The notes under the pieces are model-generated. The model ran no database searches and was not told where the DNA came from. It saw only the letters and a list, made by a program, of their open reading frames with translations. From positions 1 to 38,288 of the forward strand of contig QHYN01000211.1 of NCBI GenBank assembly GCA_003224145.1: a stretch of DNA of 38,288 nt, in the 5' to 3' direction. Position numbers and translations under genes: made by a program. Origin of the DNA: Acidobacteriota bacterium. GTDB taxonomy: Bacteria > Acidobacteriota > Terriglobia > Acidiferrales > UBA7541. Below, one piece after another: positions 23,825-35,072 of this stretch (position 1 is its first letter; each line of letters begins with the position of its first letter).

Positions 23825-26560
23825 TTATTCTCCGCTCTGCTCGATGAGTTTCGCGACGAGACCGGTCCAGCCGGTCTGATGGCTGGCGCCGATACCGGCG
23901 CCACTGTCGCCATGAAAATATTCGTAGAAAAGAAGCAAATCGCGCCAGTGAGCATCGCTCTGGAAAATTTCCGTGGCACCGGCGACGGGGCGTCGGCCGC
24001 TTTGATCGCGTAAAAAGATATGGACGAGACGGCGTGAAATTTCCGCAGCCACCTGCCAGAGATCGGCCTCGGAACCCGAGTGGGTGGGGCACTCGACTTT
24101 GAAGTCTTCGCCGTAATAGTGGTGAAATTTCTGAAGGGATTCGACCAGGAGATAGTTGACCGGAAACCAGATGGGACCGCGCCAATTCGAATTGCCGCCA
24201 AACAGACCGGTAGCGGACTCGGCCGGTTCGTATTCGACGCGGTTGGTATGCCCGTTGAAATAAACTTCGTAGGGATGGTCGAGATGGTAGCGGGACAGAG
24301 CACGCACGCCAAAGGGAGATAGAAATTCCTCTTCGTCGAGCATGCGCGCGAGAACGCGCTTGAGCTGTTTGCGATTGACGAGGGAGAGAAGGCGGCGGAC
24401 GCCACGCGCGGAGCGCTGTGTCATTTCGATATGTTCCGGCACGTCGGGATGATTGTCGACAAACCACTGCATGCGGCGCTTGAAGCCCGGCAAGCGATCG
24501 ACGATCTCCGGCTCCAATGTTTCCACGCCGAAGAGCGGGATCAGACCTACCATGGAACGGATCTTGAGGAAATGCTGGCTGCCGCCGGGCAGGCGGAGGA
24601 CATCGTAGTAAAAGCCGTCCTCGTTGTCCCACAAGGCCATGCCGTCCACGCCGATGTCGTTCATGGCGTGCGCGATGTACACGAAGTGTTCGAAGAACTT
24701 ACTGGCGACATCTTCGTAAGCAGGATCTTCCTTGGCGAGTTCCAGCGCAATGGCCAGCATGTTGAGGCAGTACATGCCCATCCAACTGGTGCCGTCGGAT
24801 TGCTCCAGGTGTCCCCCAGTGGGAAGGGGCGCGGAGCGGTCGAAGATTCCGATGTTATCGAGGCCGAGAAAGCCGCCTTGGAAGATGTTAGCGCCGTCAG
24901 GATCCTTGCGGTTGACCCACCAGGTGAAGTTCAAGAGGAGCTTGTGAAAAACCTTTTCAAGGAAAGCGCGGTCGGCGGTACCCCGGACGCGGCGCTCGAT
25001 TTTGTAAACGCGCCAGGCGGCCCAAGCGTGAACGGGAGGATTCACGTCGCTGAAGGCCCATTCGTAGGCGGGCAATTGCCCGTTGGGATGCATGTACCAC
25101 TCGCGGAGAAGGAGAATGAGCTGCTCTTTGGCGAAATCGGGATCCACCAGCGCAAGAGGGATGCAGTGGAACGCGAGATCCCAGGCGGCGTACCAGGGAT
25201 ATTCCCACTTGTCGGGCATCGAAATTACGTCGTCGTTGTAGAGGTGAGTCCAATCCTTGTTGCGGCCCTTCCAGCGCTCTTCGGGAGGCTTGGGGCCAGC
25301 GGGGTCGCCTTCTAGCCAGGTGCGGACATCGTAGTGATAAAACTGTTTGGACCACAGCATGCCGGAAAAGGACTGGCGCATGACGGCCTTGGCATCGGCG
25401 GATAAATTTTTGGGGATGCGTGAGTCGTAAAATTCATCGGCTTCTTTCTTGCGCATGGCGAAGAGGGAGTCAAATCCTTCAGCAAAGTCGTTAGTGCCGG
25501 GAACACCTTCAGCGCGCTCGGCGTGAGCAGGCGAAGTGATGATGCCGACGTTCGGGGAATTGGTATCCATGCCGCCAAGAGGCTCGATATCGGTAAGGCG
25601 CAGCTTCAGCGTGGCAGAGGCGCCAGCCTCCAGATGCAGAGGATAGTGCGCCGCCACTTTCGTGCCCATGAGACCGGGATTGACGGCGGCCTTGTTGCCA
25701 TGGATGAGGTAGTCGTGAAAGGCGTCTTTGACGTAAGGAGAGCGATTGTTGCCGTTGAAGAGGCGGGCGGAGTTGGTCTCGTTTTCGGTAAAGAGCAGTT
25801 CGGGATTGCCGGCACAGAGGAACCAGCGCTTGCCATACTGCCAATGCTGTAACTCGATGCAAGAGCTGCCGGTAAAGCTGGCGGCTTTTCGAGCGACGGG
25901 ACGACGCAAATCCCTGCCCCAGGACCAGGTATTGCGAAACCAGAATTGCGGAAGGAGATGCAAGGTGGCCGTTTCCGGGCCGCGATTGACGGCCGTGATT
26001 CGAATGAGGACGTCTTCGACGTCCGCCTTCGCGTACTCAACGAAAAGATCGAAATACCGGTTTTCGGAAAAGATGCCGGTGTCGAGTAACTCGAATTCGG
26101 GCTGAGCCCGGCCACGGCGGCGGTTTTCTTCGACGAGAAGCTCGTAGGGAAATTCAGCCTGCGGATATTTGTAGAGCATGCGCATGTAGCTGTGGGTCGG
26201 AGTGGAATCGAGGTAGAAGTAATACTCCTTCACATCCTCGCCGTGATTGCCCTGATTTCCGGTCAGGCCGAAGAGGCGTTCCTTCAGGATGGGATCGCGG
26301 CCGTTCCAGAGCGCGAGGCCAAAGCACATTATCTGGTGGCGGTCGCTGATTCCTCCGATGCCGTCTTCGCCCCAGCGGTAGGCGCGCGAGCGGGCGTGGT
26401 CGTGCGGGAAAAATTCCCAAGCTGTGCCGTAAGGGCTGTAATCTTCGCGGACTGTGCCCCACTGGCGCTCAGAAAGATAGGGCCCCCAGCGCTTCCAGTG
26501 CTTCTTGCGGAGGCGCGCTTCTTCGAGGCGGCGGTCTTCGATGGTTGGGATGCGTGGCAT
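23825..26560 (-). CDS. Large GH63-like / MGH1-type glucosidase
   Basis: This 911-residue protein has no signal peptide. The N-terminal part ([29 protein letters not shown] in pieces) and a middle beta region precede an (alpha/alpha)6-barrel-like catalytic domain. That domain has motifs such as [14 protein letters not shown] and [16 protein letters not shown], found in bacterial glucosidases of GH63 and the mannosylglycerate hydrolase (MGH1) group. These cleave alpha-linked glucose from oligosaccharides or glycerates. The start is set at the ATG 26560 with GAGGG upstream; the open frame continues about 150 codons further but that part is non-homologous and overlaps boxD. It ends one base before the GNAT start. 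Substrate is unknown. Confidence 0.87.
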   Translation of the reverse strand: MPRIPTIEDRRLEEARLRKKHWKRWGPYLSERQWGTVREDYSPYGTAWEFFPHDHARSRAYRWGEDGIGGISDRHQIMCFGLALWNGRDPILKERLFGLTGNQGNHGEDVKEYYFYLDSTPTHSYMRMLYKYPQAEFPYELLVEENRRRGRAQPEFELLDTGIFSENRYFDLFVEYAKADVEDVLIRITAVNRGPETATLHLLPQFWFRNTWSWGRDLRRPVARKAASFTGSSCIELQHWQYGKRWFLCAGNPELLFTENETNSARLFNGNNRSPYVKDAFHDYLIHGNKAAVNPGLMGTKVAAHYPLHLEAGASATLKLRLTDIEPLGGMDTNSPNVGIITSPAHAERAEGVPGTNDFAEGFDSLFAMRKKEADEFYDSRIPKNLSADAKAVMRQSFSGMLWSKQFYHYDVRTWLEGDPAGPKPPEERWKGRNKDWTHLYNDDVISMPDKWEYPWYAAWDLAFHCIPLALVDPDFAKEQLILLLREWYMHPNGQLPAYEWAFSDVNPPVHAWAAWRVYKIERRVRGTADRAFLEKVFHKLLLNFTWWVNRKDPDGANIFQGGFLGLDNIGIFDRSAPLPTGGHLEQSDGTSWMGMYCLNMLAIALELAKEDPAYEDVASKFFEHFVYIAHAMNDIGVDGMALWDNEDGFYYDVLRLPGGSQHFLKIRSMVGLIPLFGVETLEPEIVDRLPGFKRRMQWFVDNHPDVPEHIEMTQRSARGVRRLLSLVNRKQLKRVLARMLDEEEFLSPFGVRALSRYHLDHPYEVYFNGHTNRVEYEPAESATGLFGGNSNWRGPIWFPVNYLLVESLQKFHHYYGEDFKVECPTHSGSEADLWQVAAEISRRLVHIFLRDQSGRRPVAGATEIFQSDAHWRDLLLFYEYFHGDSGAGIGASHQTGWTGLVAKLIEQSGE

Positions 26561-26641
26561 GATGTGATGACCCTCTACGGGGAAGTCCACGTTATGGTCG
26601 CATTTTTTCGCAGAGAAGGGAGAGCGAGGGTTCTCCGTGGC

Positions 26642-26657
26642 GTGCCCGCTCGGGCAC
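26642..26657 (-). terminator. GTGCCCG/CGGGCAC hairpin between boxD and the GH63-like gene
   Basis: A perfect 7-bp inverted repeat with a 2-base centre lies in the 154-bp gap after the boxD stop, on the strand shared by both genes. There is no T tract. It may separate the transcripts of boxD and the glucosidase. The adjoining CTCGCGAATTG-like bases also occur beside the palindrome at 18464-18488, so it may be a repeat. Confidence 0.4.
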
Positions 26658-26714
26658 TCCTCGCGAATTGGGGAAAAATTCCGTAGATGAGCTGTCGCAT
26701 GTTGGTAGAAAATT

Positions 26715-28292
26715 CTATGAATATAAGAGATTGGTGTCGGCGCACAATGCGGACAATTCCTTGATGCAATGGATGGGTCCTTGTACGACAAACCGACGAT
26801 GATAGAGCAGGAGCGCGCGTAATCCCGCGAGTTCCTCACCTCCGCCGGCCCTTCCGGGACCGCCGTGCAAGCAACTGGGAACGACGTTGCCGTGGCCGGT
26901 GTGCTGGCCGCCAACCGAAGAATCCACGGCCAGAATTCTGCCGTGCAAGTCGCCGATTCCCAGCACGACTTCCTGAACAAAAGCGGAATCACTGGAAAAC
27001 ACAGAGGCAACCAGCGAGCCCTGGCCGCGGCGAATCATGGTAATCAAATCCTGGGGGCCATCGTAAGACAGCAAAGTTGCCACTGGACCGAACACTTCGA
27101 CATCGTGAACATGCTTTGCCGAAAGCCCATTTTCGCAGGAGAGAAGTGTGGGCTGAACAAAAGCAGACTTCTGCGGATCGGCGTCGACAGGCTGGAAGTC
27201 TTCGTTTCCGCCGAACAAAACCGAGCATTCTGCCGACAATTTTTTTAGGCCATCCAGGCAAGCGGACTGCTGCGCCTTGTTGACCACGGGCCCCACTTTT
27301 ACTTCGGAGTTGCGAGGATTACCGACTTTCATCGCACTCAAACGAGAAGAGACCGCTTCGCCGAAGGCATTGAACTCTTGAGCTGGCACCAGGATGCGCC
27401 GGATGGTGGTGCACTTCTGGCCGGCCTTCAGCGTCATTTCTTTCACGACTTCCTTGACGAGGAGGTCGAAGAGATCGGTTCCGGGAGCGCAATCCGGCCC
27501 AAGAATCGCGGAATTGATGCTGTCTGCCTCGATGTTTACGCGAACGGAACGGCGCAAGACATTGGCATGCGAGCGAATGCGCGCAGCGGTGTCCGCGGAA
27601 CCGGTGAAGGAGACGATGTCTTCTTCGCGAACGTGATCGAGCAGATCGCGGGCCGAGCCGCAAACCAGGGAAATCGCGCCCCGAGGCAAAATGTCAGCCT
27701 TTACAACATCTTCCACCATTCTGTGGGCCAGCCAGGCTGTGGGGGAGGCAGGCTTCACAAGGATGGGAACCCCTGAAAGAAGGGCGGGTGCCGCTTTTTC
27801 GCAAAAGCCCCAGGCAGGAAAATTGAAGGCGTTGATGAAAACTGCCACGCCTTTGGCGGGCACCAGAAAATGTTGGCCGGCGAATGTGTTTGTTTTGGAG
27901 AGAGGAAGGACCGCGCCTTCCTTGAGCATCTTCCCGCCCGCCAAGGCGCGGCCAATCTTCGCGTAATACTTCATGGTGTAGAGGGCGCCGTCGACATCGA
28001 AAGAGGCATCCGCTTGCGTGGCGCCAAGATTCAGCAGCGAGAGCCGAAAGTATTCGTCGCGATTCGCGGAGAGCACATCGGCCATTTTGGCGAGCAGATC
28101 GGCGCGTTGCGTGTAGGTGAGCTGGCGCAAAGCGGGTCCGCCTCGAGAACGCGCGAACTCCAGTGCGAGGTTCAGGTCGATGTTTTGCGAGGAGATGCGT
28201 GCAAGCTCCTCTCCGGTGACCGGATCGACCAGCGGTTCACCGGCGCCCGCGCCTTCCAGCCATTGGCCGGCGACATAATTGGGCAGCTTCAT
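26715..28292 (-). CDS. boxD: 3,4-dehydroadipyl-CoA semialdehyde dehydrogenase (BoxD-like)
   Basis: This 525-residue aldehyde dehydrogenase is predicted to oxidise the ring-opened aldehyde of the aerobic benzoyl-CoA (Box) pathway, 3,4-dehydroadipyl-CoA semialdehyde, to the acid with NAD(P)+. It has the catalytic cysteine in [11 protein letters not shown] (near residue 292), the glutamate region in [13 protein letters not shown], and the cofactor helix start [11 protein letters not shown]. The N-terminus ([20 protein letters not shown]) and [10 protein letters not shown] match BoxD/PaaZ-type enzymes. PaaZ is fused to a hydratase domain, which is absent here. A strong AAGGAGG site precedes the ATG. 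The gene is divergent from boxR-boxC-boxB, sharing a 293-bp control region. The roughly 20-residue C-terminal tail after VVQGP looks longer than usual. Confidence 0.88.
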   Translation of the reverse strand: MKLPNYVAGQWLEGAGAGEPLVDPVTGEELARISSQNIDLNLALEFARSRGGPALRQLTYTQRADLLAKMADVLSANRDEYFRLSLLNLGATQADASFDVDGALYTMKYYAKIGRALAGGKMLKEGAVLPLSKTNTFAGQHFLVPAKGVAVFINAFNFPAWGFCEKAAPALLSGVPILVKPASPTAWLAHRMVEDVVKADILPRGAISLVCGSARDLLDHVREEDIVSFTGSADTAARIRSHANVLRRSVRVNIEADSINSAILGPDCAPGTDLFDLLVKEVVKEMTLKAGQKCTTIRRILVPAQEFNAFGEAVSSRLSAMKVGNPRNSEVKVGPVVNKAQQSACLDGLKKLSAECSVLFGGNEDFQPVDADPQKSAFVQPTLLSCENGLSAKHVHDVEVFGPVATLLSYDGPQDLITMIRRGQGSLVASVFSSDSAFVQEVVLGIGDLHGRILAVDSSVGGQHTGHGNVVPSCLHGGPGRAGGGEELAGLRALLLYHRRFVVQGPIHCIKELSALCADTNLLYS

Positions 28293-28388
28293 GCAAGAAC
28301 CTCCTTAGACGATGGAAGCCACAGAATACCCCTCGAGTGAATGGCGAAGGGGTTAAAGCAAGAATCGTTGAGCAGGCATAATATTGCA

Positions 28389-28402
28389 TGTTCAGACGAA
28401 CA
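28389..28402. promoter_or_regulatory. TGTTC-N4-GAACA palindrome in the boxD/boxR divergent region
   Basis: TGTTC-AGAC-GAACA is a perfect 5-bp inverted repeat close to boxD, next to an AT-rich ATAATATT stretch that could be the boxD -10 on the minus strand. It is a candidate repressor site. The regulator is unknown; it could be BoxR or the TetR protein at 35157. It resembles in inverted orientation the GAAC-N4-GTTC palindromes near that TetR gene. Confidence 0.4.
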
Positions 28403-28531
28403 AAATCCAGTTCAACCTTTGAGGTACAAGACTGATGATCTTAGTCATTGCCTTGAAAATAAGACTCTTAACTGAGCTCGTACCGAGTGATCTGCCCATT
28501 GAAGAGTGTGCAGTAAAACTCCACTTAGGGA

Positions 28532-28562
28532 TTGACGAGCCCACCTCTCCGTGTAATATAAT
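28532..28562 (+). promoter_or_regulatory. Candidate boxR-boxC-boxB promoter (TTGACG ... TATAAT)
   Basis: TTGACG at 28532-28537 is followed by TAATAT at 28554-28559 (16-bp spacer) or by TATAAT at 28557-28562 (19-bp spacer). Transcription would start about 17 bases before the boxR ATG, which has no visible ribosome site. TGCA half-sites occur at 28385-28388, 28509-28512 and 28562-28565, but the TGCA-N6-TGCA palindrome known for the related BzdR regulator is not present. Confidence 0.55.
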
Positions 28563-28585
28563 GCAGGTGCTGCTACTGCTTCGCT

Positions 28586-29497
28586 ATGAGCACTCAAACA
28601 AGCCCCCAATCAAAGGTCTCTACTCTACACGGAACAGGCCTGTCTGCCGATGGCAATTTTTTGATTTCCCTAGGCAAGCGTGTCCGTGAGTTGCGCAACC
28701 GACGAGGCATGACCCGTAAACAGGTATCACAGGACGCAGATGTGTCGGAGCGCCATCTGGCCCAATTGGAGAGCGGCGAAGGAAATATCTCCGTGGTGCT
28801 GCTGCAGAGGATCGCCGCCGCGCTAAATGTGCCGGTCGCAAACTTGTTTGCGGCGCAAGCCGAAGAGCCCACCGAGAAAAGATTGATTCAACGATTCCTG
28901 GAACGGCTGCCCGCGCATCGTCTTGAGGACGTGGTGTTCCGCCTGATGCGCGACTTCGGTCACGAAGAAAAGATGCGGAGGATGCGCATCGCGTTGATCG
29001 GGATGCGCGGAGCGGGCAAGTCCACGCTGGGCTCGATGCTCGCAAAGGAGACGAAGAACCGCTTCGTGGAACTGGATGGCGAGATCGAAAAGGATACGGG
29101 GATGCCGCTGGGCGAGATTTTCTCGCTCTACGGGCAATCCGGCTTTCGGGCCATCGAAAAGCGGACGCTGGAGAGAGTACTGAAAGAAAATGAACGCGCG
29201 GTAATTTCGGTGGGAGGCGGAGTAGTATCCGAAAAAGAGACCTTTGATTATCTGCTTTCCAACTGCTATGCAGTGTGGATCAAAGCGCAGCCGGAAGAAC
29301 ACATGTCGCGAGTGATGGCGCAAGGAGATTTTCGCCCCATGGCGGCGAACGATCAAGCGATGGAAGACCTTCGGCACATACTGGAGGTTCGGGAACCGCT
29401 TTACCGGAAAGCCGACCTTGTGCTGGAGACCTCCGGGACTTCCGTGGAAGAGAGTTTTGCGAAGCTGAAAGCAATATTAGCGGCGAATTTGCAATAG
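28586..29497 (+). CDS. boxR: BoxR/BzdR-type regulator: XRE helix-turn-helix fused to shikimate-kinase-like domain
   Basis: This 303-residue regulator has an XRE-type HTH (about residues 30-85, RVRELRNRRGMTRKQVSQDA then SERHLAQLESGEGNIS). A linker leads to a shikimate-kinase-like domain with Walker A GMRGAGKST at 139-147 and VISVGGGVVSEKE downstream. In BzdR and BoxR of Azoarcus this domain binds benzoyl-CoA and relieves repression rather than phosphorylating shikimate. Its place directly before boxC, divergent from boxD, fits that role. It ends 15 bp before boxC. There is no ribosome site at the ATG. It is not a biosynthetic aroK: the HTH fusion and context argue against that. Confidence 0.92.
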   Translation: MSTQTSPQSKVSTLHGTGLSADGNFLISLGKRVRELRNRRGMTRKQVSQDADVSERHLAQLESGEGNISVVLLQRIAAALNVPVANLFAAQAEEPTEKRLIQRFLERLPAHRLEDVVFRLMRDFGHEEKMRRMRIALIGMRGAGKSTLGSMLAKETKNRFVELDGEIEKDTGMPLGEIFSLYGQSGFRAIEKRTLERVLKENERAVISVGGGVVSEKETFDYLLSNCYAVWIKAQPEEHMSRVMAQGDFRPMAANDQAMEDLRHILEVREPLYRKADLVLETSGTSVEESFAKLKAILAANLQ

Positions 29498-29512
29498 CAA
29501 TAGGAGGATGGC

Positions 29513-31195
29513 GTGGACGTAGCGGTATCTCAAGAGGTGAAAACAAAAGCGGCCCCTGTGGACTACCAGACGGAACCTTCGCGATACAAGCACTGGCGGC
29601 TCTCCTTCGACGGTCCGGTGGCAACGCTGACGATGGACGCAGAAGAAGACGGCGGGATTCGCCCAGGCTACAAACTAAAACTGAATTCCTATGACCTGGG
29701 TGTGGACATCGAGCTTCACGATGCGCTGCAGCGGATTCGGTTTGAGCATCCGGAGATTCGTTCGGTAATCATCACAAGCGCAAAGAACCGGATTTTTTGC
29801 TCCGGGGCCAATATCTACATGCTGGGACTTTCCTCGCACGCGTGGAAAGTGAATTTCTGCAAATTCACCAATGAAACGCGCAACGGGATCGAAGATTCGA
29901 GCAGATATTCGGGGCTGAAGTTCCTGGTAGCCTGCAATGGAACGACAGCCGGTGGAGGGTACGAGCTGGCGCTGGCCTGCGATGAAATCATCCTGGTGGA
30001 TGATCGTTCGTCCGCTGTGAGCTTGCCCGAACTGCCTCTGCTGGGAGTCCTGCCCGGAACGGGCGGGCTGACGCGCCTGACGGACAAGAGAAAAGTTCGC
30101 AAAGACCTTGCGGACATGTTCTGCACCAATCAGGACGGAGTGCGCGGGCAAAGAGCAAAGGATTGGCGGCTGGTGGATGAAATCGTCAAGCCGCAGCAGT
30201 TTGCTGAGCACGTCAAGCAGCGCGCGCTGAAGCTTGCGGAATTGTCCGACCGTCCCATGGGAGCGAAAGGCGTGCTGCTGACGCCGTTGAAGAAGCTGGC
30301 GGACGATGTTGGCTTGCATTATGAATACGTGGAAGTGCAATTCAACCGGACAGCGCGCACGGCGACGATCACGGTGCGGGCGCCAGAATTGGTTGCCGAG
30401 CAAACGGTCGAAAAAGCCCTCGCGGCGGGAGCGAACTGGTGGCCGCTGCGAATGGCGCGCGAACTGGATGATGCCATCCTCAGCTTGCGCACGAACGAGC
30501 TTGAATTGGGACTCTGGCTGATGAAAACGTCGGGGAACGCTGACGCCGTTCTCGCCATGGACAAATTTCTCTTGAGCCATCAAGACAACTGGTTCGTGCG
30601 CGAGGCGTTGGGGATGGTGAGGCGCACGTTTGCGCGGATGGAGGTCACTTCGCGCTCGATGTACGCGATTGCCGAGCCGGGATCGTGCTTCGCGGGAACA
30701 TTGCTGGAACTGGCGCTGGCGGCGGACCGAGTTTACATGCGGGATACGGAAGAAGCCGAGAGCGTGGCCACGATGGTGCTTTCGAAAATGAACTTCGGGG
30801 CGCTGCCGATGGTGAATCACCTTTCGCGGCTGGCGTCACGGTTCTATGAAGACCAGGCACAGATGAAGTCCTTGGGCAATCAGATCGGGAAAAAGCTTTC
30901 CGCACGCGAAGCGCTCGAACTAGGGCTCGTGACCGCGGCGCCCGACGATCTCGACTGGGAGGACGAAATCCGCCAGGCGATGGAATCGCGCGTTGCACAA
31001 TCGCCCGATGCCCTGACAGGACTCGAAGCTAATTTGCGATTTGGCCCCGTGGAAACGCCTGAAACGCGAATCTTCGGGCGGCTGTCGGCGTGGCAAAACT
31101 GGATTTTCGTGCGACCGAACGCAGTTGGTCCGAGCGGGGCGCTGAAAGTCTATGGTTCAGGCGCACCGGTGAAATTCGACTGGGAAAGGGTTTAG
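29513..31195 (+). CDS. boxC: Benzoyl-CoA-dihydrodiol lyase / 2,3-epoxybenzoyl-CoA dihydrolase
   Basis: This 560-residue crotonase-superfamily enzyme hydrolyses 2,3-epoxybenzoyl-CoA with ring opening and loss of formate to give 3,4-dehydroadipyl-CoA semialdehyde. The first half carries the enoyl-CoA hydratase fold (RSVIITSAKNRIFCSGANIY near residue 90, oxyanion strand CNGTTAGGGYELALACDEII near 145, and LPELPLLGVLPGTGGLTRL). The second half is a degenerate crotonase-like repeat (GTLLELALAADRVYM), as in characterised BoxC. Length matches the family. The start is a GTG with AGGAGG 5 bases upstream; an overlapping ATG is out of frame. It lies between boxR and boxB. Confidence 0.95.
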   Translation: MDVAVSQEVKTKAAPVDYQTEPSRYKHWRLSFDGPVATLTMDAEEDGGIRPGYKLKLNSYDLGVDIELHDALQRIRFEHPEIRSVIITSAKNRIFCSGANIYMLGLSSHAWKVNFCKFTNETRNGIEDSSRYSGLKFLVACNGTTAGGGYELALACDEIILVDDRSSAVSLPELPLLGVLPGTGGLTRLTDKRKVRKDLADMFCTNQDGVRGQRAKDWRLVDEIVKPQQFAEHVKQRALKLAELSDRPMGAKGVLLTPLKKLADDVGLHYEYVEVQFNRTARTATITVRAPELVAEQTVEKALAAGANWWPLRMARELDDAILSLRTNELELGLWLMKTSGNADAVLAMDKFLLSHQDNWFVREALGMVRRTFARMEVTSRSMYAIAEPGSCFAGTLLELALAADRVYMRDTEEAESVATMVLSKMNFGALPMVNHLSRLASRFYEDQAQMKSLGNQIGKKLSAREALELGLVTAAPDDLDWEDEIRQAMESRVAQSPDALTGLEANLRFGPVETPETRIFGRLSAWQNWIFVRPNAVGPSGALKVYGSGAPVKFDWERV

Positions 31196-31235
31196 GGAAC
31201 AGGTTTCAGCCTGAGGGGTACTGAGGGGACCGGCG

Positions 31236-32660
<1,425 letters not shown>

Positions 32661-32704
32661 TGTGTAACAAAGCCGGCACGGTCTGTGGCTAAGGGTGGAA
32701 TTTT

Positions 32705-33553
32705 GTGCAGCCGATTATCGATATCCACATCCACATCATGCCTTATCACATGGTCAAGCCTTCCGCACTGGAACTGATCAAGAAAGGCCGCAAGGACTAC
32801 GCCGAGGTGGAACGCTATTCTACGGATCCCAAAGCCTTTCTTGCATTTCTTGACACTCTCGGAGTGGAGCGCGCAGGGCTGATCAACTACGTCGCGCCGA
32901 AAATTATCGGGTTCACTCCGGAAGTCAATGACTGGAGCGCGAAATATTGCAGCGTGGCACCAGATCGGCTCATTGCATTCGGCGGCGTGCTCCCAGGAAC
33001 GGTTCCCGATCCCGGCGCGGAAGTGGACCGCCTCGCGAAGCTCGGGATTCGCGCCATCAAGATGCATCCTTCCCACCAGGTGCTTTCGCCGAATGATTAC
33101 ATGGATGGCAACCGAGGTCTTGCGGCGATTTATGAACGCGCGCAGGCGAATGGTTTGCCGATCATGATTCACACCGGAACTTCGATTTTCCCGGGAGCCC
33201 GCAATCTGCACGCGCAGCCCATGCTGTGCGACGACATCCCGATCGATTATCCTGATCTCGTGGTCATTTTGGCGCATGGAGGAAGGCCTCTCTGGATGAA
33301 CGAAGCGTTCTTCCTGGTTCGCCGGCATAAGAATATGCATATGGATATCTCCGGCATTCCTCCGCAGAAATTGATGGAATACTTTCCGCGAATTGAGGAT
33401 GTCGCCGACAAAGTGTTATGGGGCACGGATTGGCCCGGACCGGGCGTTCCGGAGATCAAAGGAAACATCGAGAAATTCAATGCACTGCCCATCGGGAAAG
33501 CCGCAAAAAGGAAAATTTTGTATGACAACGCCGCGCGGCTGTTTCCGAAGTGA
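32705..33553 (+). CDS. Amidohydrolase-2 family (ACMSD/decarboxylase-like) metalloenzyme
   Basis: This 282-residue TIM-barrel metalloenzyme has the amidohydrolase ligands in order: DIHIHIM (H8 and H10), IMIHTG (histidine near 156), ILAHGG (histidine near 191) and WGTDWPGPG (aspartate near 242). This subfamily includes decarboxylases such as gamma-resorcylate and ACMS decarboxylase, lactonases and hydrolases. The start is a GTG with AAGGGTGG upstream. It sits between boxB and an aryl-CoA ligase in the same direction, so a substrate feeding the benzoyl-CoA route (for example a hydroxybenzoate) is plausible. It is not part of the canonical Box pathway. The reaction cannot be assigned from sequence alone. 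Confidence 0.85.
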   Translation: MQPIIDIHIHIMPYHMVKPSALELIKKGRKDYAEVERYSTDPKAFLAFLDTLGVERAGLINYVAPKIIGFTPEVNDWSAKYCSVAPDRLIAFGGVLPGTVPDPGAEVDRLAKLGIRAIKMHPSHQVLSPNDYMDGNRGLAAIYERAQANGLPIMIHTGTSIFPGARNLHAQPMLCDDIPIDYPDLVVILAHGGRPLWMNEAFFLVRRHKNMHMDISGIPPQKLMEYFPRIEDVADKVLWGTDWPGPGVPEIKGNIEKFNALPIGKAAKRKILYDNAARLFPK

Positions 33554-33639
33554 AGCGCGATTCGAAGTGGCGCAAAACGACCTTATGAATTGGTTGGTCG
33601 GGCCACGTCGCGGGAAGTTTGAGGAGCCGGACAGAACCG

Positions 33640-34935
33640 ATGCCCACCTTCGACCAGTCAGTTGAGAAGCTGCCGCGCGAACAGTTGCGCGCGCTTCAGT
33701 TTCAGAAGCTGCAAGAAGTGCTTCGCCTGGTTTTTGGCCGCAACCGCTTCTACACAAAGAAATGGCGCGAAGCGGGCCTAACATCGCACGACATCCAGTC
33801 ACTGACCGATCTTCGGAAACTTCCTTTCACTTGCAAATCGGAGCTCATGCAGGCGCAAGAAGAAGCGCCTCCTTTTGGAACCAACGCAACTTTCCTGGAA
33901 AACGCGTACTCACGTGTCCATCAGACATCGGGAACCACGGGTACGCCTTTGCGCGTCGTAGACACTCCAGAAAGCTGGGAATGGTGGGGCAGATGCTGGG
34001 GACAGGTCCTGCGAGGCGCAGGCGTGACTGCGGAAGATCGCATCTTTTTGCCCTTCGCCTTTGGTCCCTTCATCGGCTTTTGGGCCGCCGTCGAGGGGGC
34101 GAGGCAGCTCGGAGCGATGATGATTCCCGGCGGTGGATGGGACTCCGTGCAACGCCTTCACATGATGCGGGACCTCAGAGCGACGGTGATCTGCTGCACA
34201 CCCACGTACGCCCTGCGGTTGGCAGAAGTCGCCCGCGAACAGCTTTTTGACCTACGATCCATTCCCGTCCGTGCATTGATTCACGCGGGGGAGCCGGGAG
34301 CGAACGTCGCGCGAACCAAGGCGCGCATCGAAGCCGCGTGGGAAGCGAAGTGCTTCGATCATGCGGGCGCCTCGGAAGTAGGCGCTCACAGTTTCGAATG
34401 CGAACTCCAGCCCGGTGGAATTCATATCATCGAGAGTGAGTTCATCATCGAAGTAATCGACCCGCAAACAGGAGCGGAACTGCCTCCCGGCGAAACCGGA
34501 GAGCTGGTCATCACGAATCTGGGGCGTCCCGGGTTTCCCGTCATTCGGTACCGTACGGGGGACCTGGTGCAGCTCAATCTGGCCCCTTGCGCCTGCGGGC
34601 GCACCTATGCGCGCTTCGACGGAGGACTGCTCGGCCGCAGCGATGACATGGTGACCATTCGCGGCGTGAATGTTTATCCCACAGCCATCGAAAACGTGAT
34701 CCGCCAGTTTTCCGCGGTCGACGAGTTTCAAGTGACGGTGAAAACCCTGCAGGAGATGCACTACCTCGAAGTGCAAATCGAAGTCATTTCCGGCCACAAT
34801 CCGGAAAACGTGCGCACCGACGTTGAACAGGCCATCTATCGTTCGCTGTCACTTCGACCCACGGTCACCGTGGCGCAACCCGGCGCCCTCGCGCGTTTTG
34901 AGCTGAAGGCTCGGCGCTTCCGGCGCCTCGATTGA
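33640..34935 (+). CDS. Aryl-CoA ligase of the phenylacetate-CoA ligase (PaaK) type
   Basis: This 431-residue AMP-forming ligase activates an aromatic acid with ATP and CoA. It has the P-loop motif HQTSGTTGTPLRV (near residue 95), an HAGASEVGAHSFEC block, RYRTGDLVQL, a cysteine pair in APCACGRTY, and the PaaK-type C-terminal GRSDDMVTIRGVNVYP. Its length is that of PaaK (about 430-440), not of the roughly 520-residue benzoate-CoA ligases BclA/BadA usually found with box genes. In this context benzoate or 4-hydroxybenzoate is a likely substrate, by inference. The ATG at 33640 is 13 bases after GAGGAG; a TTG within that site is in frame but less likely. Confidence 0.9.
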   Translation: MPTFDQSVEKLPREQLRALQFQKLQEVLRLVFGRNRFYTKKWREAGLTSHDIQSLTDLRKLPFTCKSELMQAQEEAPPFGTNATFLENAYSRVHQTSGTTGTPLRVVDTPESWEWWGRCWGQVLRGAGVTAEDRIFLPFAFGPFIGFWAAVEGARQLGAMMIPGGGWDSVQRLHMMRDLRATVICCTPTYALRLAEVAREQLFDLRSIPVRALIHAGEPGANVARTKARIEAAWEAKCFDHAGASEVGAHSFECELQPGGIHIIESEFIIEVIDPQTGAELPPGETGELVITNLGRPGFPVIRYRTGDLVQLNLAPCACGRTYARFDGGLLGRSDDMVTIRGVNVYPTAIENVIRQFSAVDEFQVTVKTLQEMHYLEVQIEVISGHNPENVRTDVEQAIYRSLSLRPTVTVAQPGALARFELKARRFRRLD

Positions 34936-35033
34936 CATTCAGCCCCCGCTCTTCCTAAAGCCACCTACTCCGCCGGCGACCAATCAAAATAGCCTTCGAG
35001 AGCGGCGATAATGGCGTTCCCTTATCGTGAACT

Positions 35034-35066
35034 GAACAGATGTTCGTTTTCTGAACTGTGGTTCAG
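35034..35066. promoter_or_regulatory. Two GAAC-N4-GTTC palindromes upstream of the TetR gene
   Basis: GAAC-AGAT-GTTC at 35034-35045 and CTGAAC-TGTG-GTTCAG at 35051-35066 (6-bp arms) are spaced 19 bp start to start. The second ends 6 bases before the -35 of the promoter at 35073. The spacing and position suggest cooperative binding by the TetR-family product of the next gene. Confidence 0.55.
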
Positions 35067-35072
35067 ATTACC

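Noticed and set aside
26561-27010. N-terminal extension of the GH63-like frame
   Set aside because: It overlaps the boxD 3' end in another frame, lacks homology-like content, and the ATG at 26560 has a ribosome site.
28586-29497. Biosynthetic shikimate kinase (aroK)
   Set aside because: The N-terminal XRE HTH and position before boxC identify a BoxR/BzdR-type regulator.
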